A DNA stretch of 64,000 nucleotides, taken from DAITBA01 sp036824005 (lineage in GTDB: Bacteria > Pseudomonadota > Gammaproteobacteria > Burkholderiales > Rhodocyclaceae). Position numbers and translations under genes: made by a program. The stretch lies in NCBI GenBank assembly GCA_036824005.1, contig DAITBA010000012.1, positions 62,001 to 126,000 of the forward strand, written 5' to 3'. Under the pieces are notes generated by a model. It ran no database searches and was not told the origin of the DNA. It worked only from the letters and a program-made list of their open reading frames with translations. Positions 1 through 8,307 of this stretch are shown here, in pieces. How positions within the stretch are numbered: position 1 is the stretch's first letter; every line of letters begins with the position of its first letter.

Positions 1-1
1 C

Positions 2-370
2 ATCGAGGATCCCGCCAAGGTCGCCGCCACCAGGGAAGCGGAGGGCAAAGCCGTCGGCGCTGGATGCCGTCACTCGGGACGCAGCCTCGAAGACTGCTAC
101 GCCCAGAATCCCAAAGCCCAGAAGGCAGCCGTCTTCGCCGGCTGGCGGGAAATGAATGACTACATGGCTCAGAACAAGATCGAGGTGGTGCCCCTGCCCT
201 CCGCCGGCCCGGCCGCGCCGTCCGACGCCAGCCATGCTCCCGCCGAGCCGGTTCGGAAGGGCGCCGAGGCGAAGGTGTCTGAGAAAGCCTCCGCCGATCA
301 CAAGGTAGGCGTCGCCTCGGCCGCCAAGAAGCCCGTCGAGCCTGGCGAGAAGCTGGCCGAAAAGCACTGA
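2..370 (+). CDS. C-terminal part of an unrecognised small protein, open at the left edge
   Basis: The frame is open from base 2 to a TGA at 368-370, so the gene starts outside the window. The visible part begins with a compact region holding two cysteines (GCRHSGRSLEDC) and an aromatic segment (FAGWREMNDYM). It then becomes low-complexity, rich in Ala, Pro, Lys and Glu, which is probably disordered. I do not recognise the family. An internal ATG at 152 would give a 72-residue product but would split the cysteine-containing region, so I prefer a longer gene truncated by the window. It converges on the aldo/keto reductase gene. Confidence 0.55.
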   Translation: MEDPAKVAATREAEGKAVGAGCRHSGRSLEDCYAQNPKAQKAAVFAGWREMNDYMAQNKIEVVPLPSAGPAAPSDASHAPAEPVRKGAEAKVSEKASADHKVGVASAAKKPVEPGEKLAEKH

Positions 371-372
371 CT

Positions 373-409
373 GGGGGTTCCCCCTCTGGGCGCCGACGGG
401 TCTCGGCGC
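373..409. terminator. Hairpins between convergent genes, possible weak bidirectional terminator
   Basis: Two short inverted repeats follow the stop at 370: five G facing five C around a TT loop (373-384), and GCGCCGA (390-396) facing TCGGCGC (403-409). Neither has a T-run, so intrinsic termination is doubtful. The position between two convergent genes fits a transcription end region. Confidence 0.25.
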
Positions 410-431
410 TCCCTGCCCTACGATCCGGCCG

Positions 432-1481
432 TCACGGCGCCGGGTTGGTATAACGCAGGTAAATGGTCTCGATTTCCTTGAGCGCTGCCTCGCTCAACGT
501 CACGTCGTAGGCGTCGAAGTTCTCCTTGAGCTGCGCCATGGTCGTGGCGCCGATGATGGTGCTGGATACACGCGGACGGCGGTACAGCCATGCCAGGGCG
601 AGCATGGCCGGGCTCAGGCCGTGGCGACGGGCGAGCTCGGCATAGGCGCGCACCGCTGGCTGCACGTTTTCCTTGCTGTAACGCTGGCCGAAGCCCTCGA
701 ACAGGCTGACCCGGCCGCGCACATTCGGGTCGGCGAGATACTTGCCGCTCAGATGGCCGAAGGCAAGCGGCGAATAGGCGAGCAAGCCGACATTCTCCCG
801 CTGGCAGACCTCGACCAATCCGAGGTCGAATACCCGGTTGAGCAGGTTGTAGGCGTTCTGGACGGAAACGACACGAGGCAGGCCATGCTCGTCGGCCGCG
901 CGCAGAAACTGCATGACACCCCAGGGATACTCGTTAGACAGGCCGACGTAGCGTACCTTCCCTTCCCGCACCAGTTCGGCAAGGGCTTCGAGCTGCTGGC
1001 GGATGGGAACGGTGTCCCGCTCCCGACTCGGGTCGAAGTCGTACTGACCGAAGATCGGCACATAGCGGTCCGGCCAGTGCAGCTGGTAAAGATCCACGTA
1101 CTCGGTCTGCAGGCGACGCAGGGACCCTTCGATGGCAGCGCGCAGGTTCTCGCGCGTGAACTGCGTGCGCCCATCGCGGATCCAGGCCATAGACCGGCCC
1201 GGCCCGGACGCTTTGGTCGCCAGGATCACCCGCTCCCGCGGCCCCCTACGCAGCCACTGGCCGATGATGGTTTCCGTCGTGCCGTAGCTTTGCGCCGTGG
1301 GTGGCACGGCGTACATTTCCGCCGTGTCCACGAAATTGACTCCCTGCTCCAGGGCGTAGTCGAGTTGGGCGTGCGCCTGCGCCTTGTCGTTCTGCACACC
1401 GAAGGTCATGGTGCCGAGACAGATTTCCGACACATCAAGCGCGCTCGTTCCCAGCTTGCGGTACCTCATCGCCACGGTCAT
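432..1481 (-). CDS. tas: Tas-like NADP(H)-dependent aldo/keto reductase
   Basis: 349-residue soluble TIM-barrel oxidoreductase. It begins MTVAMRYRKLGTSALDV and follows the E. coli Tas pattern closely: LGTMTFGVQN near the N-terminus, the Asp/Tyr catalytic segment VDTAEMYAVPP, the LYQLHWPDR strand, GLSNEYPWGV, and a C-terminal end YTNPAP like the YTYPAP of Tas. The open frame extends further upstream. ATG 1481 is chosen because AGGAAAGGA lies just upstream, and the extra residues do not resemble the family. Substrate is unknown; family members reduce carbonyls with NADPH. Transcribed divergently from the helicase gene. Confidence 0.85.
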   Translation of the reverse strand: MTVAMRYRKLGTSALDVSEICLGTMTFGVQNDKAQAHAQLDYALEQGVNFVDTAEMYAVPPTAQSYGTTETIIGQWLRRGPRERVILATKASGPGRSMAWIRDGRTQFTRENLRAAIEGSLRRLQTEYVDLYQLHWPDRYVPIFGQYDFDPSRERDTVPIRQQLEALAELVREGKVRYVGLSNEYPWGVMQFLRAADEHGLPRVVSVQNAYNLLNRVFDLGLVEVCQRENVGLLAYSPLAFGHLSGKYLADPNVRGRVSLFEGFGQRYSKENVQPAVRAYAELARRHGLSPAMLALAWLYRRPRVSSTIIGATTMAQLKENFDAYDVTLSEAALKEIETIYLRYTNPAP

Positions 1482-1551
1482 ACGCGTCCTTTCCTGACTC
1501 TGCCTTTCTATCCCCATTTTAGGCGAGCTATGGGTGCGCCTACGCCGGGTG

Positions 1552-1557
1552 TATAAT
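1552..1557 (+). promoter_or_regulatory. Probable -10 element (TATAAT) for the rhlE-like gene
   Basis: A perfect TATAAT lies 138 bases upstream of the helicase start, inside the divergent gap. No good -35 hexamer sits at 16-18 bp spacing. Transcription from here would give a long 5' leader of about 130 nt, which is common for RhlE-type helicases but proves nothing here. Confidence 0.4.
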
Positions 1558-1694
1558 CCGCCGCGGCAAGCGCCCCGCCGGTTGGCGCTGCGACCCTGTC
1601 CTGTCGGTTTCGACACCAGCCAATCCAACAGAGCTTCGTTGCCTGAACCGGTACCGCCGGAACTGTTCCGCGGCAGGCCGAATCAGGAGCACCC

Positions 1695-3128
<1,434 letters not shown>

Positions 3129-3213
3129 GCGGCAGGCGCCTGTCCGTGCCGGCGCGCGAACCTGCGCCCGGGTCCGCGGTCACAGCCACTGGGTATCCGG
3201 CGGAGTAGCGAAG

Positions 3214-3957
3214 ATGGCGCAGTGGAACGGCGGTCGCGTGGTGGAGAACAAGGCGTGGACGGAGCGCCTCCACTCGCTGCGGGTCGAGGCCGCCATCGAG
3301 CCTTTCAGCGCCGGGCAGTTTACCAAGCTGGGCCTGCGCATCGGCGGCGAAGTCATCGCTCGCCCCTATTCCCTGGTCAATGCGCCCGAGATGCGGCCGC
3401 TCGATTTCTACTTAATCGTCGTGCCCGGTGGTCCGCTGTCGGCGCGCCTGGCCGCACTGCAGCCTGGCGACGAAGTTCTCGTTGCACCACGCGCCGCGGG
3501 ATTTCTCGTCCTCACCGAGGTACCGCCGGCGCGGCACCTCTGGCTGATGGCCACCGGCACCGGTATCGGACCGTTCCTGTCCATCCTGCGCACCACCGAA
3601 CCGTGGCAGCGCTTCGAGCACGTGGTGTTGGTGCATGCGGTGCGCACGGTCGTTGAATTGAACTACGCCGAGGAGATCCGCGGCGTGGCCGCCGCGCACC
3701 CCGGGCAATTCGTCTTCATCCCCTTCGTCAGCCGCGAGTCCTGCGACTATGCGCTCGCCGGCCGCGTGCCGGCGGCAATCGCCGATGGCCGCCTGGAAGC
3801 GCGCGCGGGCATCGCCCTGGTCGCTGCCGACAGCCAGGTAATACTGTGCGGCAACCCGCAGATGGTGGCGGACACATCCGCCGCGCTGGCTGCCCGCGGA
3901 CTGAAAAAGCACCGGCGCAAGGATCCGGGTCATATCACCGTCGAGAACTACTGGTAG
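3214..3957 (+). CDS. fpr: Ferredoxin/flavodoxin-NADP+ reductase
   Basis: 247-residue FAD enzyme. The FAD-binding signature RPYS is at 50-53, and the NADP-binding loop TGTGIGPF starts near residue 114. The C-terminus ends in an aromatic VENYW, as in bacterial (Fpr-type) reductases where the terminal aromatic stacks on FAD. The enzyme shuttles electrons between NADPH and ferredoxin or flavodoxin in the cytoplasm. The open frame extends upstream into the rhlE coding region, but conserved sequence begins at MAQWNGG, so ATG 3214 is chosen. Lies 85 bp downstream of rhlE on the same strand. Confidence 0.85.
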   Translation: MAQWNGGRVVENKAWTERLHSLRVEAAIEPFSAGQFTKLGLRIGGEVIARPYSLVNAPEMRPLDFYLIVVPGGPLSARLAALQPGDEVLVAPRAAGFLVLTEVPPARHLWLMATGTGIGPFLSILRTTEPWQRFEHVVLVHAVRTVVELNYAEEIRGVAAAHPGQFVFIPFVSRESCDYALAGRVPAAIADGRLEARAGIALVAADSQVILCGNPQMVADTSAALAARGLKKHRRKDPGHITVENYW

Positions 3958-4012
3958 GTGCGCGCGGGCCGCGACAGGCGCCGCAACCTATCACGCGCGA
4001 CTGCGCGGCACG

Positions 4013-4483
4013 TCAGATATGCGTGCTGAACCGGCCGTGCTTGCAGCCGGACATCATGTCGATGAAATCGCGGCCGCAGACATGCATCAGGCATTCGTGG
4101 TCGCCAGCCTCGAAATAGATCTCCTCGCGTTCCATGAGACTGTCGTCCCAGATCGTATCCATGCCGTAGGCCATGCCTAGCGGCGGGATGGCACCGACGA
4201 CGCAGTCGGGAAACATCGGGGCAAAGGCCATTTCGCTGGCCAGATGCAGATTGCGGCCGGTTTCCTCGCGCAAACGCCGCAGCCTTACCTGATGGGTCGC
4301 CGGCACGACGGCCATCACGTAACCCTGCTCGTCCGCCAGCATCACGGCTTTGGCGAGGCAGTCGGCGTTGATGTGGGCCGCCACGGCGGCGCGCATGGTG
4401 GTGGGTGTCGAGGGATGGGTCACCATGTCGTAGCGGACGTGGTGTTCATCCAGGTAGCGTTCCAGGGTTCGTGCGGCGGACAT
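4013..4483 (-). CDS. YbaK/EbsC-type aminoacyl-tRNA deacylase domain protein
   Basis: 156 residues. A single YbaK-fold domain is visible: ARTLERYLDEHHVRYDMVTHPST, then AKAVMLADEQGYVMAVVPA, and a glycine/proline loop (GAIPPLGMAYGM) near residue 120. Family members hydrolyse mischarged tRNAs such as Cys-tRNAPro. Some single-domain homologues have other or unknown substrates, so specificity is inferred. A strong AAAGGAGGTC site precedes ATG 4483. The upstream extension of the frame is low-complexity and lacks a site. Confidence 0.75.
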   Translation of the reverse strand: MSAARTLERYLDEHHVRYDMVTHPSTPTTMRAAVAAHINADCLAKAVMLADEQGYVMAVVPATHQVRLRRLREETGRNLHLASEMAFAPMFPDCVVGAIPPLGMAYGMDTIWDDSLMEREEIYFEAGDHECLMHVCGRDFIDMMSGCKHGRFSTHI

Positions 4484-4590
4484 GATCGACCTCCTTTGCG
4501 GCAATGGCGCCGGGGCCGACGCCCCGGTCGCGGGCTCATGATTCAGCTTAGTCGCCGCGGCGCCCAATGCAAGGGCGCGGCCGGCGCCGC

Positions 4591-5040
4591 TTACCGGGAT
4601 TGCTGCACCTCCTGGGCCGGCTTGCCCATCAGCCCCGACAGGCGAAACCTGCCGTCACCTTCCTGAATGACGATGACGCGCTCGTTGTATTTCCCGTTGG
4701 CGTAGGTATTCAGGTAGTCGAAGTAGTAGACCTTGCCCTTGTATCTCGACGCCGGGTCAGGATCCGAGGCGGCCGAATCGAGGAGCTTGCTCTCCTTCAA
4801 TTTGCCCAGCTGAGCGCGCCCGATCATCATGTTGGTCAAGAATTTGTCCCTATCCACCTGATCTTTCAAAAACTTGCTTGCGCGGGCATCGTACAGCAGT
4901 TCGTACTGCTCCTTGCCCAGGGTGGCCATGATCTCCTGGGCGGCCTTGGCGGCGTCGTCGGCCTCGGCCGCAACCGCGACGACCGTCAGCGTGGCGGCGG
5001 CAGCCGACAGGAATGCCGCTATCAGAGTCCGAATCTGCAT
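4591..5040 (-). CDS. Secreted DUF4019-like protein
   Basis: 149 residues. An N-terminal signal peptide (MQIRTLIAAFLSAAAATL, cleavage near AVAAEA) precedes a mature domain of about 120 residues. The segments QEIMATLGKEQYELLYD, VDRDKFLTNM, GKVYYFDYLNTY and ERVIVIQEGDGRFRLSG resemble the DUF4019 family. Function is unknown; the family is periplasmic or lipid-anchored. GAGGAT upstream supports ATG 5040 over in-frame starts further out. It lies downstream of the pnt genes on the same strand but is separated from them by a strong terminator. Confidence 0.6.
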   Translation of the reverse strand: MQIRTLIAAFLSAAAATLTVVAVAAEADDAAKAAQEIMATLGKEQYELLYDARASKFLKDQVDRDKFLTNMMIGRAQLGKLKESKLLDSAASDPDPASRYKGKVYYFDYLNTYANGKYNERVIVIQEGDGRFRLSGLMGKPAQEVQQSR

Positions 5041-5146
5041 CGTCGCTATCCTCGTCATGATCGTGTGTTGTGCTCCCTGATTTGCCATTGCACTCTTCTC
5101 GCCAACTGCTGGCAATCCCTGAAAATAAACCGTGGCCATTCCGAAG

Positions 5147-5174
5147 CGAAAAAAACGCCCGCGATGCGGGCGTT
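5147..5174 (-). terminator. Rho-independent terminator of the pnt operon
   Basis: Read on the minus strand, a perfect 9-bp stem AACGCCCGC/GCGGGCGTT with a 3-nt loop (5154-5174) is followed by seven Ts (5149-5155 as A on the plus strand). It lies 29 bases after the pntB stop, so transcription of the transhydrogenase genes most likely ends here. Confidence 0.9.
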
Positions 5175-5202
5175 GGCGATTCGGGAGCGGGCACGCAGAA
5201 GA

Positions 5203-6591
5203 TCAGCCCAGCGTCTTGACGTTCTGAATGATCTGGTTGACGACGTTCTGCGCCGAGCCGTAGACCATGCGCGTGTTCTCGCCGTAGAAGAGCAGGTTTT
5301 CGATCCCCGAGTAGCCGGCGCCCTTGCCGCGCTTGATGACGAGCACGTTCTGGGCGTGATCGGCGTTGAGAATGGGCATGCCGTAGATCGGGCTCGACTT
5401 GTCGGTGCGCGCCGCCGGATTGACGACGTCGTTGGCGCCAATCACCAGCGCCACGTCGCACTGGTCGAACTCGGCGTTGATCTCCTCCAGATCGAAGATC
5501 TTGTCATAGGGCACGCCGGCTTCGGCAAGCAGCACGTTCATGTGGCCCGGCATGCGCCCGGCAACGGGGTGAATGGCGAATTTTACCTCCACGCCCGCGT
5601 CCTCAAGCAACTCCGTCATCTCCCACACCTTGTGCTGGGCCTGGGCCACGGCCATGCCGTAGCCCGGGACGATGAACACCCGCTGGGCGTAGCGCATCAT
5701 GGCCGCCGCATCCAGGGGCGACACCTCCTTCATCGTGCCCTGCACCTCGCCGCCCGCCTGGGCCTCGCCGGTGATGGGCGTGAACAGCACGTTGGTGATG
5801 GGACGGTTCATGGCCTTGGCCATCAACTGGGTGAGCAGCGTGCCCGACGCGCCGACGACGATGCCCGCGATGATGAGCGCCGGGTTGTTGAGGACGAAAC
5901 CTTCGAAACCGACGGCCAGACCGGTAAAGGCGTTGAGCAGCGAGATGACCACCGGCATGTCGGCGCCGCCGATCGGCGTGGTGAGGATCACGCCCAGCAC
6001 CAGCGACAGGACGAAGAAGGCGAAGAGCTGAAGCGGCGTCGGATGGGCGCTCATGACGATGCCGACACCGACCAGCACGGTGAAGACGGCAAGGACGACG
6101 TTGACGCCGTTCTGCGCCGGCAGGCGAAACGCTTTCTGCATAATGCCCTGGAGTTTGGCGAAGGCCACGCAGGAGCCGGAGAATGCGATCGAGCCGATGA
6201 ACCCGCCGAGCGTCGCGAGCGCGGTCGGTAGCAGGCCGTGGATCTCGCCGCGGGCAAACTCGAGCGCCGCGATGGCTGCCGCCGCGCCGCCGCCCATGCC
6301 GTTGTAGATCGCCACCATCTGGGGCATATCGGTCATCTTCACCACCTTGCCGCCCCACCAGGCCACGACACCACCGATGACCAGCGCTGCGATCATCAGA
6401 CCGTAGATCAGCGGCACGTGCTGGATCTTGGGATGAACGAAGGTGACGAGGGTGGCCACGACCATGGCGACGCCGGCCCATTTGATGCCACGCTGCGCCG
6501 TCACGGGCGAACTCATCGCCTTGAGGCCGAGAATGAATAGCACCGCCACCACGAAGTACGACACATCAATAAGCAGCTGCACGCCAGTCAT
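5203..6591 (-). CDS. pntB: NAD(P) transhydrogenase subunit beta
   Basis: 462 residues, normal length for PntB. The N-terminal two-thirds is a run of transmembrane helices with the family loops GGKVVKMTDMPQMVA and GGADMPVVISLLNAF. The C-terminal domain III binds NADP(H), shown by IVPGYGMAVAQAQ, the KFAIHPVAGRMPGHMNV stretch and KRGKGAGYSGIEN. It couples proton entry to hydride transfer from NADH to NADP+. Last gene of a three-gene set, 10 bp after pntAB, and followed by a strong terminator. Confidence 0.95.
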   Translation of the reverse strand: MTGVQLLIDVSYFVVAVLFILGLKAMSSPVTAQRGIKWAGVAMVVATLVTFVHPKIQHVPLIYGLMIAALVIGGVVAWWGGKVVKMTDMPQMVAIYNGMGGGAAAAIAALEFARGEIHGLLPTALATLGGFIGSIAFSGSCVAFAKLQGIMQKAFRLPAQNGVNVVLAVFTVLVGVGIVMSAHPTPLQLFAFFVLSLVLGVILTTPIGGADMPVVISLLNAFTGLAVGFEGFVLNNPALIIAGIVVGASGTLLTQLMAKAMNRPITNVLFTPITGEAQAGGEVQGTMKEVSPLDAAAMMRYAQRVFIVPGYGMAVAQAQHKVWEMTELLEDAGVEVKFAIHPVAGRMPGHMNVLLAEAGVPYDKIFDLEEINAEFDQCDVALVIGANDVVNPAARTDKSSPIYGMPILNADHAQNVLVIKRGKGAGYSGIENLLFYGENTRMVYGSAQNVVNQIIQNVKTLG

Positions 6592-6601
6592 GACCGCGCC
6601 C

Positions 6602-6889
6602 TCACTTCTTCTCGGACTTGAACATGCCGAGCATGCGCTCGGTCACCACGTAGCCACCGGCCGCATTGGCGGCGCCAAGCAGCACGGCGAAGAAGCCGAT
6701 GGCGAGTTGCAGCGGCGAGTTCGGATCGGCCGTGCCCAGCGCCACCATCGAGCCGACCAACACGACGCCATGCACGAAGTTCGAACCCGACATGAGCGGC
6801 GTGTGCAGGATCACCGGCACGCGGGAGATCACTTCGTAGCCGGTAAATGCCGCGAGCATGAAGATGTAGAGTGCGGCGAAGCCTTCCAT
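6602..6889 (-). CDS. pntAB: NAD(P) transhydrogenase subunit alpha part 2 (membrane part)
   Basis: 95 residues with about three hydrophobic helices (ALYIFMLAAFTGYEVI, SGSNFVHGVVLVGSMVAL, LAIGFFAVLLGAANAAGGYVV). It matches the small membrane subunit found when PntA is split into soluble and membrane polypeptides, as in Rhodospirillum rubrum and many betaproteobacteria. Sits between pntAA and pntB and is surely co-transcribed. Confidence 0.92.
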   Translation of the reverse strand: MEGFAALYIFMLAAFTGYEVISRVPVILHTPLMSGSNFVHGVVLVGSMVALGTADPNSPLQLAIGFFAVLLGAANAAGGYVVTERMLGMFKSEKK

Positions 6890-6914
6890 GTTTTCTTCTC
6901 CTTGGACCGCCCGG

Positions 6915-8039
6915 TCAAAGCCCGAGCACTTTCCTGACGCCTTCGTGCCGCACCTGGCCAGCGTGGGTCAGGCACGCGCCGGCGACCACTTCGTCGTTCC
7001 AGTCAAGCGCCAACGCGCCGTCCTTGATGAACGGCGATATGAAGTTATAGAGGTTCTTGGCGTACATCTCCGAAGCATGCACCGGCATGCGGCTGGGCAG
7101 GTTGGTCGGTCCGATGATGGTTACGCCGCCCACCTGTACGGTCTCGCCGGCCTTCGTTCCGGCGACGTTGCCGCCGGTTTCCGCCGCCATGTCCACCACC
7201 ACGGCGCCGTTCTTCATCGCCGCAACCATGGACTCACTGATGATCAGCGGTGCGCGCTTGCCGGGCACCGCCGCGGTCGTGATGAGGCAGTCGCACTGGG
7301 CAACCGCTTTCCCCAGCTTTTCCGCCTGAACCTTTTTCTCCTCCTCGGTCAGCTCGCGTGCATATCCGCCCGCGCCGGCGGCGCTTACGCCGGTGTCAAC
7401 GAACTTGGCGCCCAGCGACTCGACCTGCTCCTTGGTTTCAGGCCGCACGTCGTAGCCGAATACGATGGCGCCCAGTCGCTTGGCCGTGGCAATGGCCTGC
7501 AGCCCAGCCACGCCGGCACCGATCACCAGCACCTGCGCCGGCCGCAGCGTCCCCGCGGCATAGGTCATCATCGGCAGGAATTTTGGACAATGATTCGCCG
7601 CGATCAGCACACACAGGTACCCCGAGGCCGCTGCCTGGGAGGATAATGCGTCCATGGACTGGGCGCGCGAAATGCGCGGGATGAGTTCGACCGCAAAGCT
7701 GGTGATGTTGCGCTCGCACAGCACCTTGACCCGCTCCGCGTCCTGATAGGGCTGGAGAAAGCCTATGAGCACCGTACCGGGCTGCAAACTGCGAATTTCG
7801 TCCAGCGCCGGCGTCTGAACCTTGAATATGACCTGCGCCTTTGCGTAGAGGTCGGCCGCGTTGGCAGCGATCGCGACATCGGCGAAATCCGCGTCGCGCA
7901 GGGAACTGCCGGCGCCGGCACCCGTTTCGAGACAGACGTCGGCGCCGAGCGATTTGTACTTCTTCACCACGTCGGGGACGACGGCGACGCGCCGCTCCCC
8001 CGGAACGCTTTCCTTCGGAACACCAATGATCAGAGCCAT
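6915..8039 (-). CDS. pntAA: NAD(P) transhydrogenase subunit alpha part 1 (NAD-binding, soluble)
   Basis: 374 residues. The start MALIIGVPKESVPGERRVA is typical of domain I. The NAD-binding Rossmann loop VIGAGVAGLQAIA is followed by the acidic residue in YDVRPETKEQVE. ATG 8039 has GGGGGAGGG upstream. The longer open frame (to 8099) adds non-conserved residues. The subunit is soluble and docks on PntAB/PntB. First gene of the operon; the 268 bp gap upstream holds its promoter, which I could not pin down. Confidence 0.93.
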   Translation of the reverse strand: MALIIGVPKESVPGERRVAVVPDVVKKYKSLGADVCLETGAGAGSSLRDADFADVAIAANAADLYAKAQVIFKVQTPALDEIRSLQPGTVLIGFLQPYQDAERVKVLCERNITSFAVELIPRISRAQSMDALSSQAAASGYLCVLIAANHCPKFLPMMTYAAGTLRPAQVLVIGAGVAGLQAIATAKRLGAIVFGYDVRPETKEQVESLGAKFVDTGVSAAGAGGYARELTEEEKKVQAEKLGKAVAQCDCLITTAAVPGKRAPLIISESMVAAMKNGAVVVDMAAETGGNVAGTKAGETVQVGGVTIIGPTNLPSRMPVHASEMYAKNLYNFISPFIKDGALALDWNDEVVAGACLTHAGQVRHEGVRKVLGL

Positions 8040-8152
8040 GCCCTCCCCCAAGATCCGACCTGCGCCGCCACCGCACGGCCCGCGCTCGGTTTGACGCAAA
8101 GCGGCAATGATACACTTAATTGTCGAGGCGACTCTTAGTTAGGAAAACGCTT

Positions 8153-8293
8153 ATGAAAGGCGTGAGAATGCGTGTTTTCCGTACTTCCCGAAACGCACAA
8201 AGCCCGCCTGCCGCCCTATCTGCGACGCATGAAGTCGCCGGCTACGCCGCGCGTCGCCGCCACGTGTCGGGACCGCTCCGCACGCTGGCGTAA
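8153..8293 (+). CDS. Possible 46-residue small protein upstream of the sensor kinase
   Basis: An ATG at 8153 has AGGA about 8 nt upstream and opens a 46-codon frame ending with TAA 15 bases before the kinase start. The product is basic (MKGVRMRVFRTSRNAQ...) with no recognisable domain. It may be a leader peptide or a chance frame; GC-rich DNA makes short frames common. The 8040-8307 gap otherwise holds only the divergent promoters. An AT-rich stretch near 8107-8122 is the likeliest promoter area. Confidence 0.2.
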   Translation: MKGVRMRVFRTSRNAQSPPAALSATHEVAGYAARRRHVSGPLRTLA

Positions 8294-8307
8294 GGGCCTG
8301 TCCCACC

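Noticed and set aside
621..1556. Long plus-strand frame opposite the tas-like gene (and many other long antisense frames, e.g. 4567-6231, 11851-13098, 37839-39698, 44475-45947, 62063-63916)
   Set aside because: They mirror real genes, are rich in Arg, His, Gly and Gln, show no domains and lack ribosome sites: GC-rich codon-position shadows.
8040..8307. RNA gene or riboswitch between pntAA and the kinase
   Set aside because: No tRNA-like cloverleaf, T-loop motif or recognised riboswitch core could be found.
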